Below, piece after piece: positions 8,659 through 20,408 of a DNA stretch of 64,000 nucleotides; the first letter of the stretch is position 1; every line of letters begins with the position of its first letter. A program made the position numbers and the translations under genes. This stretch comes from Euphorbia lathyris (lineage: Eukaryota; Streptophyta; Magnoliopsida; Malpighiales; Euphorbiaceae): NCBI RefSeq assembly GCF_963576675.1, contig NC_088911.1:84721256-84785255 (forward strand). Direction: 5' to 3'. The notes under the pieces are model-generated. The model was not told the origin of the DNA. It did no database searches and saw nothing but the letters and a program-made list of their open reading frames with translations.

Positions 8659-10085
8659 TTACTGCAGGCTATCCGAGTTAGAACTCGACAGGTCCGAACT
8701 TCTACAATTTAGGAGGGTTATCGCCTGTCCGGACTCTCTATTTTTGCCCCGCGGGTTTTGCTCGTTGTTTGCCGGGAGGGTTCCTAATGGCCTCTCCTGT
8801 TGCTGACGATTCAAGTGGGCTACCTGGCGGCTAAGGTCCCTGCAAAACACCTCACTATCGGCAAGACGGGTTAAGATATCCTTTAAAAAGGACGTTACTG
8901 ACTGGCCATGCACATTATTGGGAGGTGGAGTGTTCCGATTACCGGGCATGGTTTGTGATTGCCCCATCCCATTTTCCCGATATTCTTGATCAAAGTCAGA
9001 TGGGGGCCTCAATACATTATTATTATTACCGTACGATAAGTTAGGGTGTTGGTACCGAGGCCTCCATCCGCTGTTATTATTATTGTGGTGGTGTGAGTAG
9101 GAGTTCGGGTTAGGATTGTACCTTGGATTTCCTCCTATGTAACTTACATTTTCGGTATCGCCGGCGAAAGGGCTATCGGCTTGGCAATTAAGCCTGTCAT
9201 GATCTCCACCACAATGATTGCACATCAGGACCTGTGCAACTTTGTTAAGGCTCAACTGGGCTATCAAAGCGTCAAGTTTTTTATTCATTTCCGCCATGGA
9301 ACTTTTCGGAGCCTCTTTCTCCACGGCGAACGTTTGATGTCGCGAGGGTCCGGCAAGCCGATCTTCTTGCCACTATACGCTTTTTCTTGCGAGCTCGTAT
9401 GCTTCACTGACCGACTTCCTAAACAGGTCCCCACCTGCTACGGAATCCACGGTGGGACGATTAGTAGGTGTTAATCCGTGATAAAAAAAGTGCTTACCAA
9501 ATCGTGCTTGGGGATATCGTGGTGCAGGCAGCTTCGAAGCAACTTTCGGAATCTTGCCCAAGCCGCATGAAGGGCTTCGTGTTCGAGCTGCCGAAAGGTA
9601 GTGATGTCGTTCCTCAACTTAACCGTTTTGGAGGGCGGGAAGTAGTAGGAAAGGAACTCCTTCTCAAGTTCCACCCATGATGTAATCGAACCCGCCTCCA
9701 ACGAGTGCAACCACTCCAACACTTGTCCTGTCAAAGAGAAAGGAAACAACTTTAGTCGGACGGCCTCAACCGGTACACCGTTTTGCCGAGAAGTTTTGAC
9801 ACACATAAGAAATTTATCTAGATGTTCGTTAGGGTTTTCATGGGGTTCTCCTCCGAACTGGCCAAGTTGTTGGATGAGTTGGATCATGTTAGTCTTGATT
9901 TCATATGTGTTGGCCGGGATGGTGGGGGCAATGATTCCGTTGCGGTTTTGAGGACGATGCGGAGCAAGAATCTCCATCATTGAGCGCATGTCATTGCCTC
10001 CACCATTGCGGTTGTTGTTCACGGGTTGCACCGGCGGCCTTTGGTTGACCTCGGTTTGGTTAGCTTCATTGTTGAGGTTTGCCAT
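8659..10085 (-). pseudogene. gag of element N
   Basis: Gag forms the particle that packages element RNA. The first part (10085-9471, 204 residues) contains the plant retrotransposon gag core: FLMCVKTSRQNGVPVEAVRL, LKLFPFSLTGQVLEWLHSL, and ELEKEFLSYYFPPSKTVKLR. A frameshift in a run of seven T's near 9485 moves to the second frame. That frame continues through HGLTPTNRP, a TAG stop at 9373, and on to 8659. The C-terminal part has one zinc knuckle, CNHCGGDHDRLNC (C-X2-C-X3-H-X4-C), and then an Asn/His-rich low-complexity stretch. There is one frameshift and one nonsense codon, so it is recently broken. The start was chosen because it lies just inside the primer-binding site. Confidence 0.88.
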
Positions 10086-10316
10086 TTTCTCTCTCCGAAT
10101 CCTACAAAGAGTACGTTCAATTTCAAGATCAATAGGAACGAGAGTATCACTCTAGGATCGGGTGTGCATAAAATAAATAAATGAAATAAATTATAAACAA
10201 GGAAGAATGTTGTTAGTAAAAAGTATATATAAAAAGTATATATAAACAATTTATACAAAAATAATGCTTAGACTAACAATAAAACGTTTTTGTCTAATAT
10301 TGCAAGAAATTATAAA

Positions 10317-10334
10317 TCCCCAGCAACGGCGCCA
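10317..10334 (-). promoter_or_regulatory. Primer-binding site of N, tRNA-Asp type
   Basis: TCCCCAGCAACGGCGCCA matches the 3' end of plant tRNA-Asp(GUC) with one mismatch. It lies six bases inside the LTR that starts at 10341. It sets the element's orientation (minus) and identifies the right LTR as the 5' LTR. Confidence 0.85.
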
Positions 10335-10340
10335 AAAACT

Positions 10341-12118
10341 TGATGCGTAGCGTGCGGTAGAGCTCTAAAAATATATATTATGATAAGTGCGTTACGACTA
10401 TGGATGTGATCTTCCTAAATGCTCTATCTCTACTAGACGCCACTACTTAGGGGCAAGTTTACCCCGTCGTATCAAGTAATAATCCGGTTAAGACGGGGTA
10501 TCGAGTCCACGGGATTTATAACTACAAGTATTAAACGACTCGGTTTTATATGTTATCTAAGCGGTGAATACTTTGAGTTGATTCGGGGAACAACTATAAA
10601 CTACTCCTAACTACGGGTGAGACAAATTTATATAACAAAAACTCTACGAAATGATACGGATGGCGATAAGTTATAAATATGACAAACAATGACTCCAAAT
10701 ATATATACGGTTAATGATTTACTCTTGCAATGACGACTACGTGTAGTGTGACCGACCCGTGAAGGCGTGTCTAATGCTTGGGACCAGAAATTAGGGCCCT
10801 TAAGTTTCGTGGTTTGTCAATTTCTACGGTTTCCGGAGCGTCACTTCCGGTAAGGTAACACCTATATGAATCCCTAAAGATAGCCCGAATGGCGTCGGAA
10901 ATCGCGTTCTCCTACACAATAATCAATTACGAGTATCAAAACAAGTAGCAAATATCATCACATATATAGAAAAAGAGATTATGAATCATAAATTATAAAT
11001 ATGGAGAATGTAAATATGAAATACAACCAAGCCTAGTACATAGGAAGAGTACAAGCTAATTAGCAAGTGAAAAGGGAAGAATCCACCCTCGAAACTAGCT
11101 AACCGGACTCAAGGCCATCTCTTAGGGCTTGGAGGTGGAGCTTTCGAGCTTGGTAAACGGAGATGGAACGGAACTTTGACGGAATGCCGGAATCAACGAA
11201 CAAGCTCTTAAGATGATAGAGTTTTGCTATGTAAAATAAAATCTAAAACTAAGAAACAAGAACTTAATCTATAGCAAGAATTGTATATATATGAAAAGCT
11301 TGCTAAATGAGTGCTAGTCACTCCTATTTATACACATCAAGCTAGGGGTAGAATTGTAATTTCATAAGATACAAGCATGGAGGAACATGATTTTCTGTAG
11401 ATTTCCCATGACACGCCTCGCGTATGGTGGCGTACGCCCCGCGTATTTTCCCATTCCGTCAGAAATCTCCTGCATGTGGACCAAACCCAGATCTTGTTGT
11501 CTCAACCACGCCCCGCGTAGACTAGGGTACGCCCCGCGTGGTTGAGCTTTTGAGATTTTATTGCTTGAATTAGGTCTTTTACGTCTCGCGTGGCCTGGGG
11601 GACGCCTCACGTATATGAGTTCCTGGAATTTTATCTTGAAGAACTTCCCATACACGCCCCGCGTATATGGTTGTACGCCCCGCGTATTGTCAGTTGACTT
11701 AGAAGATCCTACAGTCTGACATTCATGATTGAGACATTATTGCTGATCATTGCTCATACGCCCCGCGTGGAAGGTGGGACGCCCCGCGTGGCAGTGGGTG
11801 AGTTCCACGTGGTGCCTGCGGATTGAGCAATTATTTCTGACAATGTGTTCCACGCCCCGCGTGGAGGGTGATACACCCCGTATGTCGGTGGATTTTTGCT
11901 CCTTACTCGTACCTGAAATACAATTCTCGAGAGCCGAGTTAGCTTGACGTTTTTATTTCTAATTTAATCAAAAATAAGGAAAATTAACCGAAAGTACGGA
12001 ATTTATTTTTATTTCATTATTTTATTAAAACATTCTATTTTTGCAATTAAACTTATTTATTTCATCTAAAATTAAACCGTAAATCACGCTAAAAGATAGG
12101 GACAAAACGCCCCTATCA
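10341..12118 (-). repeat. 5' LTR of element N
   Basis: This LTR is 1,778 bp, begins TGATGCGTAG and ends CCTATCA. It lacks the 320-bp segment of its partner but keeps an extra palindrome pair at 11508/11529. As the 5' LTR it should hold the transcription start; I could not assign a TATA box confidently. Confidence 0.92.
11413..11883. repeat. Array of 11-bp palindromes, direct pairs, in N 5' LTR
   Basis: Six pairs start at 11413, 11508, 11581, 11654, 11758 and 11852. The second member always starts 21 bp after the first. Spacing between pairs is 95, 73, 73, 104 and 94 bp. All members share the CCC-core orientation, unlike the convergent internal pairs. The last member is truncated (ACACCCCGTAT). 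Confidence 0.95.
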
Positions 12119-12123
12119 AGTAC

Positions 12124-15111
12124 CCTGATCGCTTATAATTTCCCTCGGCACTCCAAACCTGGCGAACAATTGTTTTAAAAATTTAATAACTACCTTTGCA
12201 TCATTTGAATGATATGCACATGCTTCAACCCATTTGCTCCCATAATCAACCGCTACCAGGATATATTGATTTTCAAACGAGATGGGAAATGGTCCCATAA
12301 AATCTATACCCCATACATCAATTTTTTTGCAAACAACTATGTTATTTAGGGGCATAGCGTTTCGGGCCGAAATATTACTTGTGCATTGACATTCATTGCA
12401 TCTTTGAACGAACCTTTGGGCATCTTTGTAAATAGTGGGCCAGTAGAAACCGGCTTGAAATACCTTCGCGGTTGTTCGATTTGCACCAAAATGCCCACCA
12501 GATTCTGATGCGTGACATTTGTGTAATATTTCCATGCTTTCCCCCCTGATTCACACATCTTCGAAGAAGTTGGTCTGCACATGATTTAAACAGATAAGGT
12601 TCCTCCCATATATAATATTTAAGTTCAGAATAAAACTTTCGTTTTTGATTCGTGGAATATCGAAATGGTTTTATTTTGCAAGCTAAAAAATTTGCAATAT
12701 CAGCAAACCAAGGGAGTGTGGGAATTGCAAACAACTGTTCATTAGGAAAGTGGTCGAGGATCTATGGTTGTTCGATCTCTGTTGTGGCTTTGATCCTGGA
12801 TAGATGGTCAGCTGCCAGATTCTCGGAGCCCTTTTTATCCTTTATCTCCAGATCGAACTCTTGCAGAAGTAATAACCATTGGATTAGCCTCGGCTTTGCA
12901 TCCTTTTTGGCGAACAGGTATTTCAATGCAGAGTGGTCGGTATAAACAGTTACTCTGGACAGCACAAGGTCCGAGCGAAATTTGTCGAAAGCATAGACCA
13001 CAACCAACAACTCTTTCTCAGTGGTTGTGTAATTCTGCTGAGCTTCGTTCAGAGTTTTGCTGGCAGAGTGTATATGCTTGAACTTCTTGTCAACTCGTTG
13101 TCCAAGGATGGCTCCTACACTTATATCGCTGGCGTCGCACATTAACTTGAATGGTGCACCCCAATCAGGTGAAATAAGTATGGTTGCGTGTGTCAACATT
13201 TCCCTTATCTGTGCGAACGCTTGTTTGCACTTTTCATCGAAAATGAAATCGGCCTCCTTGTGTAGTAGTGTAGAGAGTGGTTATGCAATCTTAGAGAAAT
13301 CCTTGATAAACCGTCTGTAGAATCCAGCGTGCCCTAAGAAACTTTGAATATCTTTGACAGTTTTGGGAATAGTCAGTTTCGCGATTACTTCCATGTTTAG
13401 GTTTGTCAACTTCCAGCCCTTTACTTGATATCTTATGACCCACCACAATTCCTCCTGTTACCATAAAATGGCATTTTTCCCGGTTGAGGACTAATTGTGT
13501 TTCCATGCATCTCTCCAGAACAGTTCCTAGATTTTCCAAACAGGCTTCGAATGTCATTCCATAGACAGAGAAGTCATCCATGAAGATTTCAACTGTTTTT
13601 TCGATCATGTCATAAAATATGGCCACCATACATCTTTGAAATGGGGCGGGAGCATTACACAGTCCAAATGGCATGTGCTTGTACGCAGAAGTCCCATATG
13701 GGCAGGTGAAGGTGGTCTTCTCTTGGTCTTTTGTGGAAATGTGGATCTGATTATATCCCGAATACCCATCCAGGAAACAGTAGAATTGATAACCAGCTAG
13801 TCGCTCCAACATCTGGTCGATGAAAGGTAAGGGAAAGTGATCTTTTCGTGTTGCTTCGTTCAGCTTTCTGTAATCGATGCATATCCGCCATCTCGTGATT
13901 GTTCTTATAGGGATGAGCTCGTTCTTTTCATTTCAGACCATGGTGGTTCCTCCCTTCTTTGGAACAACTTGTATAGGACTGGTCCACACACTATCTGAAA
14001 TGGAGTAGATGATTCCTGCCTCGATAAGCTTTATTACTTCTGCTTTGACAACTTCCTTCATGTGAGGGTTCAACCTTCTCTATGGTTGCACAGTTGGTTT
14101 GTGATCCTCTTCCATTAAAATCTTGTGCATGCAGATGGTTGGGCTGATCCTCTTTATGTCTTCAATCTTCCATGCTAAAGCTTCCTTGTGCCTTCTTAGG
14201 ATGGTGAGCAGTTGGTCTTTCTGATCCTTCGTTAATGTTGCCGAGATACTCACTAGTCTGCTGTTCGACAGATCCAGGAAAGCATATTTTAAATGATCGG
14301 GAATCTGTTTCAGCTCCAGGCATCTCGCTTCCTCGTTCTTTCCTAAGTCTAGTTCGGGAAGGATATCCTTTTCTTCTTCATTAATGCTGCTTCCAGCGAT
14401 TTCTTCTTTCTGTACTGATTCGAACAATTGTTCTTCTTCTTTATGCTTCTCTGTGTCGTATTGTTCCTGCAAAAAGAGACTTCTATCATGTGTATCGAGG
14501 AAGTAACACGAATCATCAGAGGCATATGCATAGCGAACAGCTTCATGCATCTTAAACACTACCTCTTCATTATTGATTTTTAGAATAAGATGCCCCTTAT
14601 GTACATCAATGACAGCCCTTCCTGTCGCTAGAAAGGGTCATCCCAAGATTATTAGAACTTCCAAATCTTCAGCAATCTCCATTATTACAAAGTCAACAGG
14701 TAAAATAAAATTTCCAACCTTAACCAGGACATCTTCGACAATGCCTTTGGGGTATCGGATTGATCGATCAGCTAGTTGGATCGTGACCTTTGTCGGTCTT
14801 GGTTCTCCTAACCCCAATTGCATATAAATTGAATAAGGCATAAAGGTGATGCTAGCTCCTAGATCACATAGGGCATTTTGAATAGTGAGTGTTCCTATTG
14901 AACAAGGTATCGAAAAACTCCCTGGATCTTTGAGCTTCTTTGGAAGCTGCTGTTTGGATTGTAGAATCGAGGAATTATCCCTGTTCAGTTGTACCATAGC
15001 TACACTTTCCAACTTCTTTTTGTTGGTGAGTAGGTCTTTCAGGAACTTGACATACATGGGCATTTCAGATAAAGCTTCGATGAATTGTATATTGAAGTGC
15101 AATTTTGTCAA
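12124..15111 (-). pseudogene. pol of G: protease, reverse transcriptase, RNase H, integrase (part)
   Basis: Domains in minus-strand order follow. The protease at about 14900-14638 has CDLGASITFMPYS. The RT at about 14079-13291 includes GYSGYNQIHI, MPFGLCNAPAPFQRCM and the catalytic FMDDFSVYG. RNase H at 13199-12762 includes [27 protein letters not shown] and [11 protein letters not shown]. The integrase at 12735-12124 has an H2C2 zinc finger around [13 protein letters not shown] and RCNEC, then [12 protein letters not shown]. Several frameshifts separate the blocks, so it is dead. FMDD rather than YVDD is characteristic of Athila. The integrase is cut at 12118 by element N and ends at 2110. 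Confidence 0.9.
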
Positions 15112-15135
15112 TTGTTCCAGAAAGCTCTTGTGTCG

Positions 15136-15642
15136 CTACTCACAGTTTTGCTGCTTCAATTGTTCTGGGTATGGAACTCCTGTTTCGTATTGAGGCGCAA
15201 CTGGTTCATCTTCAATCGACTGTTTATCCTTCTTTTGTTGGGGCACATACGTTTGAACATTAGGTTCAACTACCTTTCCTGCAGTAGATTTATCAACAGT
15301 GTCAGATAATTCCTTGCCTCCTCTTAACATAATAGCATTGACCACTTCTTTTGGGCTAGTCACAGTATTGTGAGGGAGATCGCCTTTTTCCTTTGAGGAT
15401 ATGACTGTCGCAAATTGTTGCAATTGAGTCTCAAGGCTCTTTATGGATGACTGTGTCTGCTTCATGAACTGCATCATCATGGACTCCAGATCAGGTTTTC
15501 CTTCTTGTTGAGCAGCTGGTTGTCTCTGATATTGATGATTAGATGTGCTGCTTTGTTGCGGCGAGTAGGTTGTTCGTTGATTGTCATGTCTGTAGGGCTG
15601 TTGAGCAGCTGGTTGTCTCTGATTATCCTGCCATGAAAAGTT
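15136..15642 (-). pseudogene. G gag C-terminal segment
   Basis: This piece carries the Gln-rich tail of gag beginning WQDNQRQPAAQQPYRHD and continuing with MMQFMKQTQSSIKSLETQ and VNAIMLRGGKEL, a stretch conserved in E. It is the downstream part of the gene interrupted by copia C. TSD AAGTT sits at 15638-15642. Confidence 0.85.
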
Positions 15643-17470
15643 TGAAGGAAAATAGGCAAACATTTGGTAGTAGAAATATAAAAAATTTAACCTATTTCCT
15701 TTAACCAAGATCCGTTAGTCGTTATTTCATATAAAGAGGGATAGAAGGAAATACATTTTGATGAACTATCTACTGTTGCAAGCGAAGTGCCCTCAACTCT
15801 TAATCCGAGTTCACGAGCACAAAACAAAACACAAATCAAACGAAGTTAGAACTCAACCGTATAATAGCAATCAAGATAGATTGCCTCTAATTAATCAACA
15901 CAAGATCAAGGAGTAAAAGGAAAGAGATGAAATCAATTGATTCGGAAGCAAGCGGTGAAAGTCGATCCACTACAATAGGGGTCGAAAATTCTCTCTCTCC
16001 GGGATAGCAATGGTGGCCAAAATTTACAACTAAGGGGGGTTAATATAGCCTCTTCCATCTAAGCCATAGTCAGATAGAATTAGGTTACTGAATAAGAGTT
16101 GTATTCGGAATAATACTCTTATCGTTATTATCTATAATTATATCTAAATATAAAGATAATAATAACTTATTAATAGGATAATAATTAGAAGCAATTTAAT
16201 CTCATTAAACCTCCTAACTTATTTATCCTATAATTAATTTAATCAATAATCATAATCTAATTATAATTGATTAAACTTAAATTAATTCCTTTATGTGATA
16301 TAGCACATAAAATCGCCCCCCTTGTTACTGGGCCTTAGTGGACTCAGTTGGGCTTACGTCAATTAATTAACATCTGTTTCTCTTTTGGGTTCTAAGTCTT
16401 ATGTGTGACCCATTAGGTTCTTATTGCTTCTAGCCGTATACAACTATTAAATTAATTTCTCAAAATTACATTCAATCTTTGTATAACGGAATGAGTACGC
16501 GAACTGTGATTGGCAGATCCGAAACATTCCCCCAGAGCTATAAGAAGACAGGTTGATTCTGTCGTTGACCTTTCTGTATTAGTTATAGTATAATTCGATC
16601 ATTCATCAACTACATCATTGAACAGAATCTTATGACTATGGATAATGTCAAGTCACATATAGCGAGACGTTCGTTTTACTTGTACAGGCCGAGTTAACTC
16701 CAATTAGATAGGTTAAGTGAAATCTACATTTCAAGTCTTAAGCTATTGCCTTGCAAGGATTTAGAGTCAAGTCTTCCACAAGCGATCCTTGGAAGTATCT
16801 CCCATTTATCAGGAGTGACAAATGCCCAATCCAATGTTAACTATCCTGCAATTACTTCCTGTGATACCCAACATCTGCCGTACACACCCCAGAGTTATCT
16901 CTGTTATGGATCGTGTTACAACAGGATCAAAGCATCACATTCCATAATCCAGAATCACTAATTAACATTCTTTTGAGTCTGAGGATTACTTATACCTATT
17001 CATACCCCTGAGATGAACAGGTGACAAGGATAAATCTATCCATCCTGTTATCTCAAGTCGGGTCCCCAATCCTAATGAACCCTTTCATTGGATCCATGTA
17101 ACTGTCCAGATATCTGCATATTTGAAGCTTGTGAGATCATCTCCCAGTCTCGACAAAAAACATTGTTACATGAAAGTCTTAACAGTGTTATGTCAATCCC
17201 TATTCAAAACATATCACTTGACTTGGGGTGGTTTTAAGTTTATTAGTTTATTATAATGTTTTGTCTCACTTCATGCTTGTATGAACACTTTATAATCACT
17301 TTAAATAAACTCAGGGATTTCCTTTTATTAGACTTATTTAGTTCTTTAAAAGAAGTTGCCTTTATACAGTTATGAAACCATATCTTATTAAAACAAATGA
17401 CATAAAGAACAATTCATTTACATTAGGTTTATATCCTAGAACAATTGTCTATAGGACACTAAACCCCAAC
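15643..17470 (-). repeat. 3' LTR of copia C
   Basis: This LTR begins TGAAGG and ends CCCCAACA on the plus strand (TGTTGGGG to CA on minus) and is 1,828 bp long. Homologous copies are the C 5' LTR, D1 and the solo LTR at 43548-45377. They share blocks such as CATATAGCGAGACGTTCG and TTGACTTGGGGTGG. Confidence 0.93.
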
Positions 17471-17484
17471 ATACTCCCATTTGG
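17471..17484 (-). promoter_or_regulatory. Polypurine tract of copia C
   Basis: On the minus strand, CCAAATGGGAGTA directly precedes the 3' LTR start TGTTGGGG. This is the normal site of plus-strand DNA priming in copia elements. It sits just after the pol stop codon at 17485-17487. Confidence 0.8.
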
Positions 17485-18288
17485 ACTAAAGCCAATTGTT
17501 TCTACCACTTATCCCAGTAGAAATCAAATGACGATCATGTACTTTCTGGGTTAAGGGCTTTGTCAATGGATCTGCAACATTGTCCTCTGTAGGTACTCTT
17601 TCTATTCTCACATCTCCTCTTACAACAATCTCTCTTACAAGGTGGTATCACTTAAGGTAATGCTTGGATGCATTATGAGACTGTGGTTCCTTTGCTTGTG
17701 CAATGGCTCCATTGTTATCACAGTACAGAGTAATGGGATTCACAATGTCAGGCACCACACCAAGTTCGGTAATGAACTTTTTAATCCAAACTGCTTCCTT
17801 TGCTGCCTCCACAGCAGCGATGTACTCAGACTCGGTCGTAGAGAAAGCCACGCTTCCCTGCTTGGAAATCTTCCAACTGACCGTGCCCCCATTCAAGATA
17901 AATAGGTATCCTGATTGGGATCTAAAATCGTTCTCATCTATGACATGACTGGCATCTGAAAATCCTTCTATTTTCAGATCCCTTTCTCCGTACACTAGGA
18001 ACATGTCTTTAGTCCTTCTCAAGTACTTAAAAATGTTCTTGACGCCATTCCAATGCTCGTCACCTGGATTACCTTGATAATGACTCGTTATGCTTAATAT
18101 GAATGCTACGCCAGGTCTAGTGCAAAGCATAGCATACATAATCGAACCGATTGCGCTGGCGTACGGAATTACAGCCATGCGTTTCTTATCATGTTCGGTT
18201 TTAGGACATTGATGATTGTTTAACTTTACCCCATGTACCATGGGTAAGTTACCTCTGTTCGATTCAAGCATGCTAAACCGCTTTAGCA
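17485..18288 (-). pseudogene. Copia C pol C-terminus: end of RT and RNase H
   Basis: Translation on minus gives MLESNRGNLPMVHGVKLN and PYASAIGSIMYAMLCTRPGV, then RNase H with FSDASHVIDENDFRSQSGY, FSTTESEYIAAVEAAKEAVW, and LYCDNNGAIAQAKEP. After a TAA stop near 17648 the frame continues with EIVVRGDVRIERVPTEDNVA and DPLTKPLTQKVHDRH to the natural stop at 17485. The RNase H acidic residues (D of FSDAS, E of TESEY, D of YCDN) are present. The upstream part lies beyond insertion D1 at 26016-26136. Confidence 0.9.
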
Positions 18289-19869
18289 CCTTTTGTTGGA
18301 AATTAGGCTAAGGTATTGCAGCGGAAATATAAAAATTTTAACCTATTTCCATTAACCCTAGGATCCGTTAATCGTTATTTCATATAAAGAGGGATAAGAA
18401 GAATTACCTTTTGATGATCAATCTACCGTTGTTAATGAAGTGCCCACAACTCTTCTCCGAGTTCCCAAGCACGAAATAAAACACGGGAAGATTAAGTTAG
18501 AATCAACCGTTGAATAGCAACCAAAATAGATTGCCTTTAATTAATCAACACAAGATCAAGGATAAAAGAAATAGATGAAATCAATTGATCGGAAGGAAGC
18601 CGTAGAAAATCTCGTCCTCGAACTGGGGTCGAAATTTCTCTTTCTTTCTTTAGGGTAGGTTTCGAAAATCACTAGCCTTGGATTAGGGTTTAAGGATTTC
18701 AAAAATCACATAGTGGGGGGGGTATTTATAATCTCTTGTATCTAATCCCTAGTTAGATAGAATTAGGTTACTGAATAGGAATTCAATTCGGAATAGAATT
18801 CCTAATTATTATCTCATTATATATCTAACATATTAAGGATAATAATAATAACCTTATTGGATAATAATAGGAGTATTATAATCTAATTAAAACTCCTAAC
18901 TTATTTATCTCTTAATTAATTTAATTCATAATTCTAATCTAATTAGGATTGATTAAAATCAAATTAATTATTCATGTACCATACATGAATTTCGACCCCC
19001 CTATGGTCCATGGGACTCATTGGGCTCAATTGGGCTTCCATCAATTAATTAACATCTATCTCTCTTTTAGGTTCCAAGTCTTATGTGTGACCCATTAGGT
19101 TCCTATTACTACTGGCCGTATGCAACTATTAAATTAATTTTCAAAGAATTATATTTAATCTTTGCATAACGGAATGATGTACAGAGTATGTGATTAGCAA
19201 GTCCGTAATCATTCCCCCAGAGCCATAAGAAGACAGGTTGATTCTGTCATTAACCTTTCCGTATTAGTTACAGTATAATTCGACCCTTTATCAACTACAT
19301 CCTTGAACTGAATCTTATGACTATGGATGATGTCAAGTCACATATAGCGAGACGTTCGTTTTACTTGTACAGGCCGAGTCAACTCAAATAGATAGGTTAA
19401 GTGAAATCTGTATTTCAAGTCTTAAGCTATCACCTTGCAATGATTTAGAGTCGAGTCTTCCACAAGCGATCCTTGGATGTATCTCCCATTTATCGGGAGT
19501 GATAAATGCTCAATCCAATATATAACGACCCCGCAATCACTTCCTGTGATACCCAACGTCTACTGTTCACACCCAGAGTCATTTCTGTTAAGGATCGTGT
19601 TACACCAGAGTCAAAGCGTAACATTCCGTAATCCAGAATGCCAATTAATATTCCTTTGAGTCTGAGGATTAGTTATACCTATTAATACCAATGAGATGAA
19701 CAGGTGACAAGGATGAATCTACCCATCCTGTTATCTCAAATTGGATCCCCAATCCTAATGAACTACTTTTCATCGGATCCATGTAACTGTCCAGATATCT
19801 GTATATATGAAGCTTGTGAGATCAGCTTTCTGTCGGACAGAAGACATTGTTACATGCAAGTCTCAACAG

Positions 19870-20345
19870 TGATAACATCGGGATATTATCACAAGGACCA
19901 AAAGAGATAATCGCCTCAAGTATGCCACGTGGCATAGGAAGCCGCCCGGAGGATCCCCCTGGGTTAGCTCTAAGAGATCCGCTGGCGGATCTCTATGGCG
20001 AATCTCTCCATTTACCTAAGTAACGGCTAACCGTCAACTCGGCCATAATGATCATTAAATGAATCATTAATAGTCTTAACCCGCCAGGTTAAGAGTAACT
20101 TGTAATCGCCATTAAATGAGCATTAATGGAGACTCTCTAGTTACCTAGAAGTTACAAATCCATCAAACTATAAATAGCCTACGTCTAGGCTATCGAGGTA
20201 TATATATTCTTACTCTTCGCTAAGCTTTGTCCATACAGTTTATTCTCCATATTTGTTACTGACTTTGGCATCGGAGTGTCCCCGGCCGATCCCAACGGCG
20301 CCTCATAGGGACGTGATCTGATTGGAAATTTATCCAGTGTTATCA
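19870..20345 (+). repeat. 5' LTR of T
   Basis: It starts TGATAACATC and ends GTGTTATCA, with imperfect terminal inverted repeats, and is 476 bp long. It contains a TATA box at 20168-20177 and the palindromic CCACGTGG at 19926-19933. Confidence 0.95.
20168..20177 (+). promoter_or_regulatory. TATA box in T 5' LTR
   Basis: CTATAAATAG lies about 180 bp before the LTR end and is duplicated in the 3' LTR (25546-25555). Its position fits the U3/R promoter of an LTR retrotransposon. Confidence 0.7.
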
Positions 20346-20365
20346 ATTGGTGCGGTGAACGTGGA
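20346..20365 (+). promoter_or_regulatory. Primer-binding region of T
   Basis: ATTGGTGCGGTGAACGTGG directly follows the 5' LTR, where the tRNA primer site must lie. I could not match it confidently to a tRNA. It resembles a degenerate form of the ATTGGCGCCG-type site seen in other Tat elements. Confidence 0.5.
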
Positions 20366-20408
20366 ATCCTTGGTTAAATAAAGGATTTTTTGTTCACACT
20401 GAAACATC

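Larger units (their letters stand above)
2380..12118 (-). mobile_element. Element N: non-autonomous Athila-like LTR retrotransposon with gag and ORF1 but no pol
   Basis: The element starts TGATGC and ends CCTATCA, and is flanked by AGTAC on both sides (2375-2379, 12119-12123) inside G's integrase. In minus orientation it reads 5' LTR (10341-12118), primer-binding site, gag (10085-8659), a long repeat-bearing region, an ORF1-type gene (7591-6327), about 1.9 kb without a gene, then 3' LTR (4431-2380). No protease, reverse transcriptase, RNase H or integrase can be read in any frame between the LTRs. It would need enzymes from another element. In the first 420 bp, the two LTRs differ at roughly eleven sites by eye, so insertion is fairly recent. 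Three clusters of GC-rich palindrome pairs are its most unusual feature. Confidence 0.9.
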
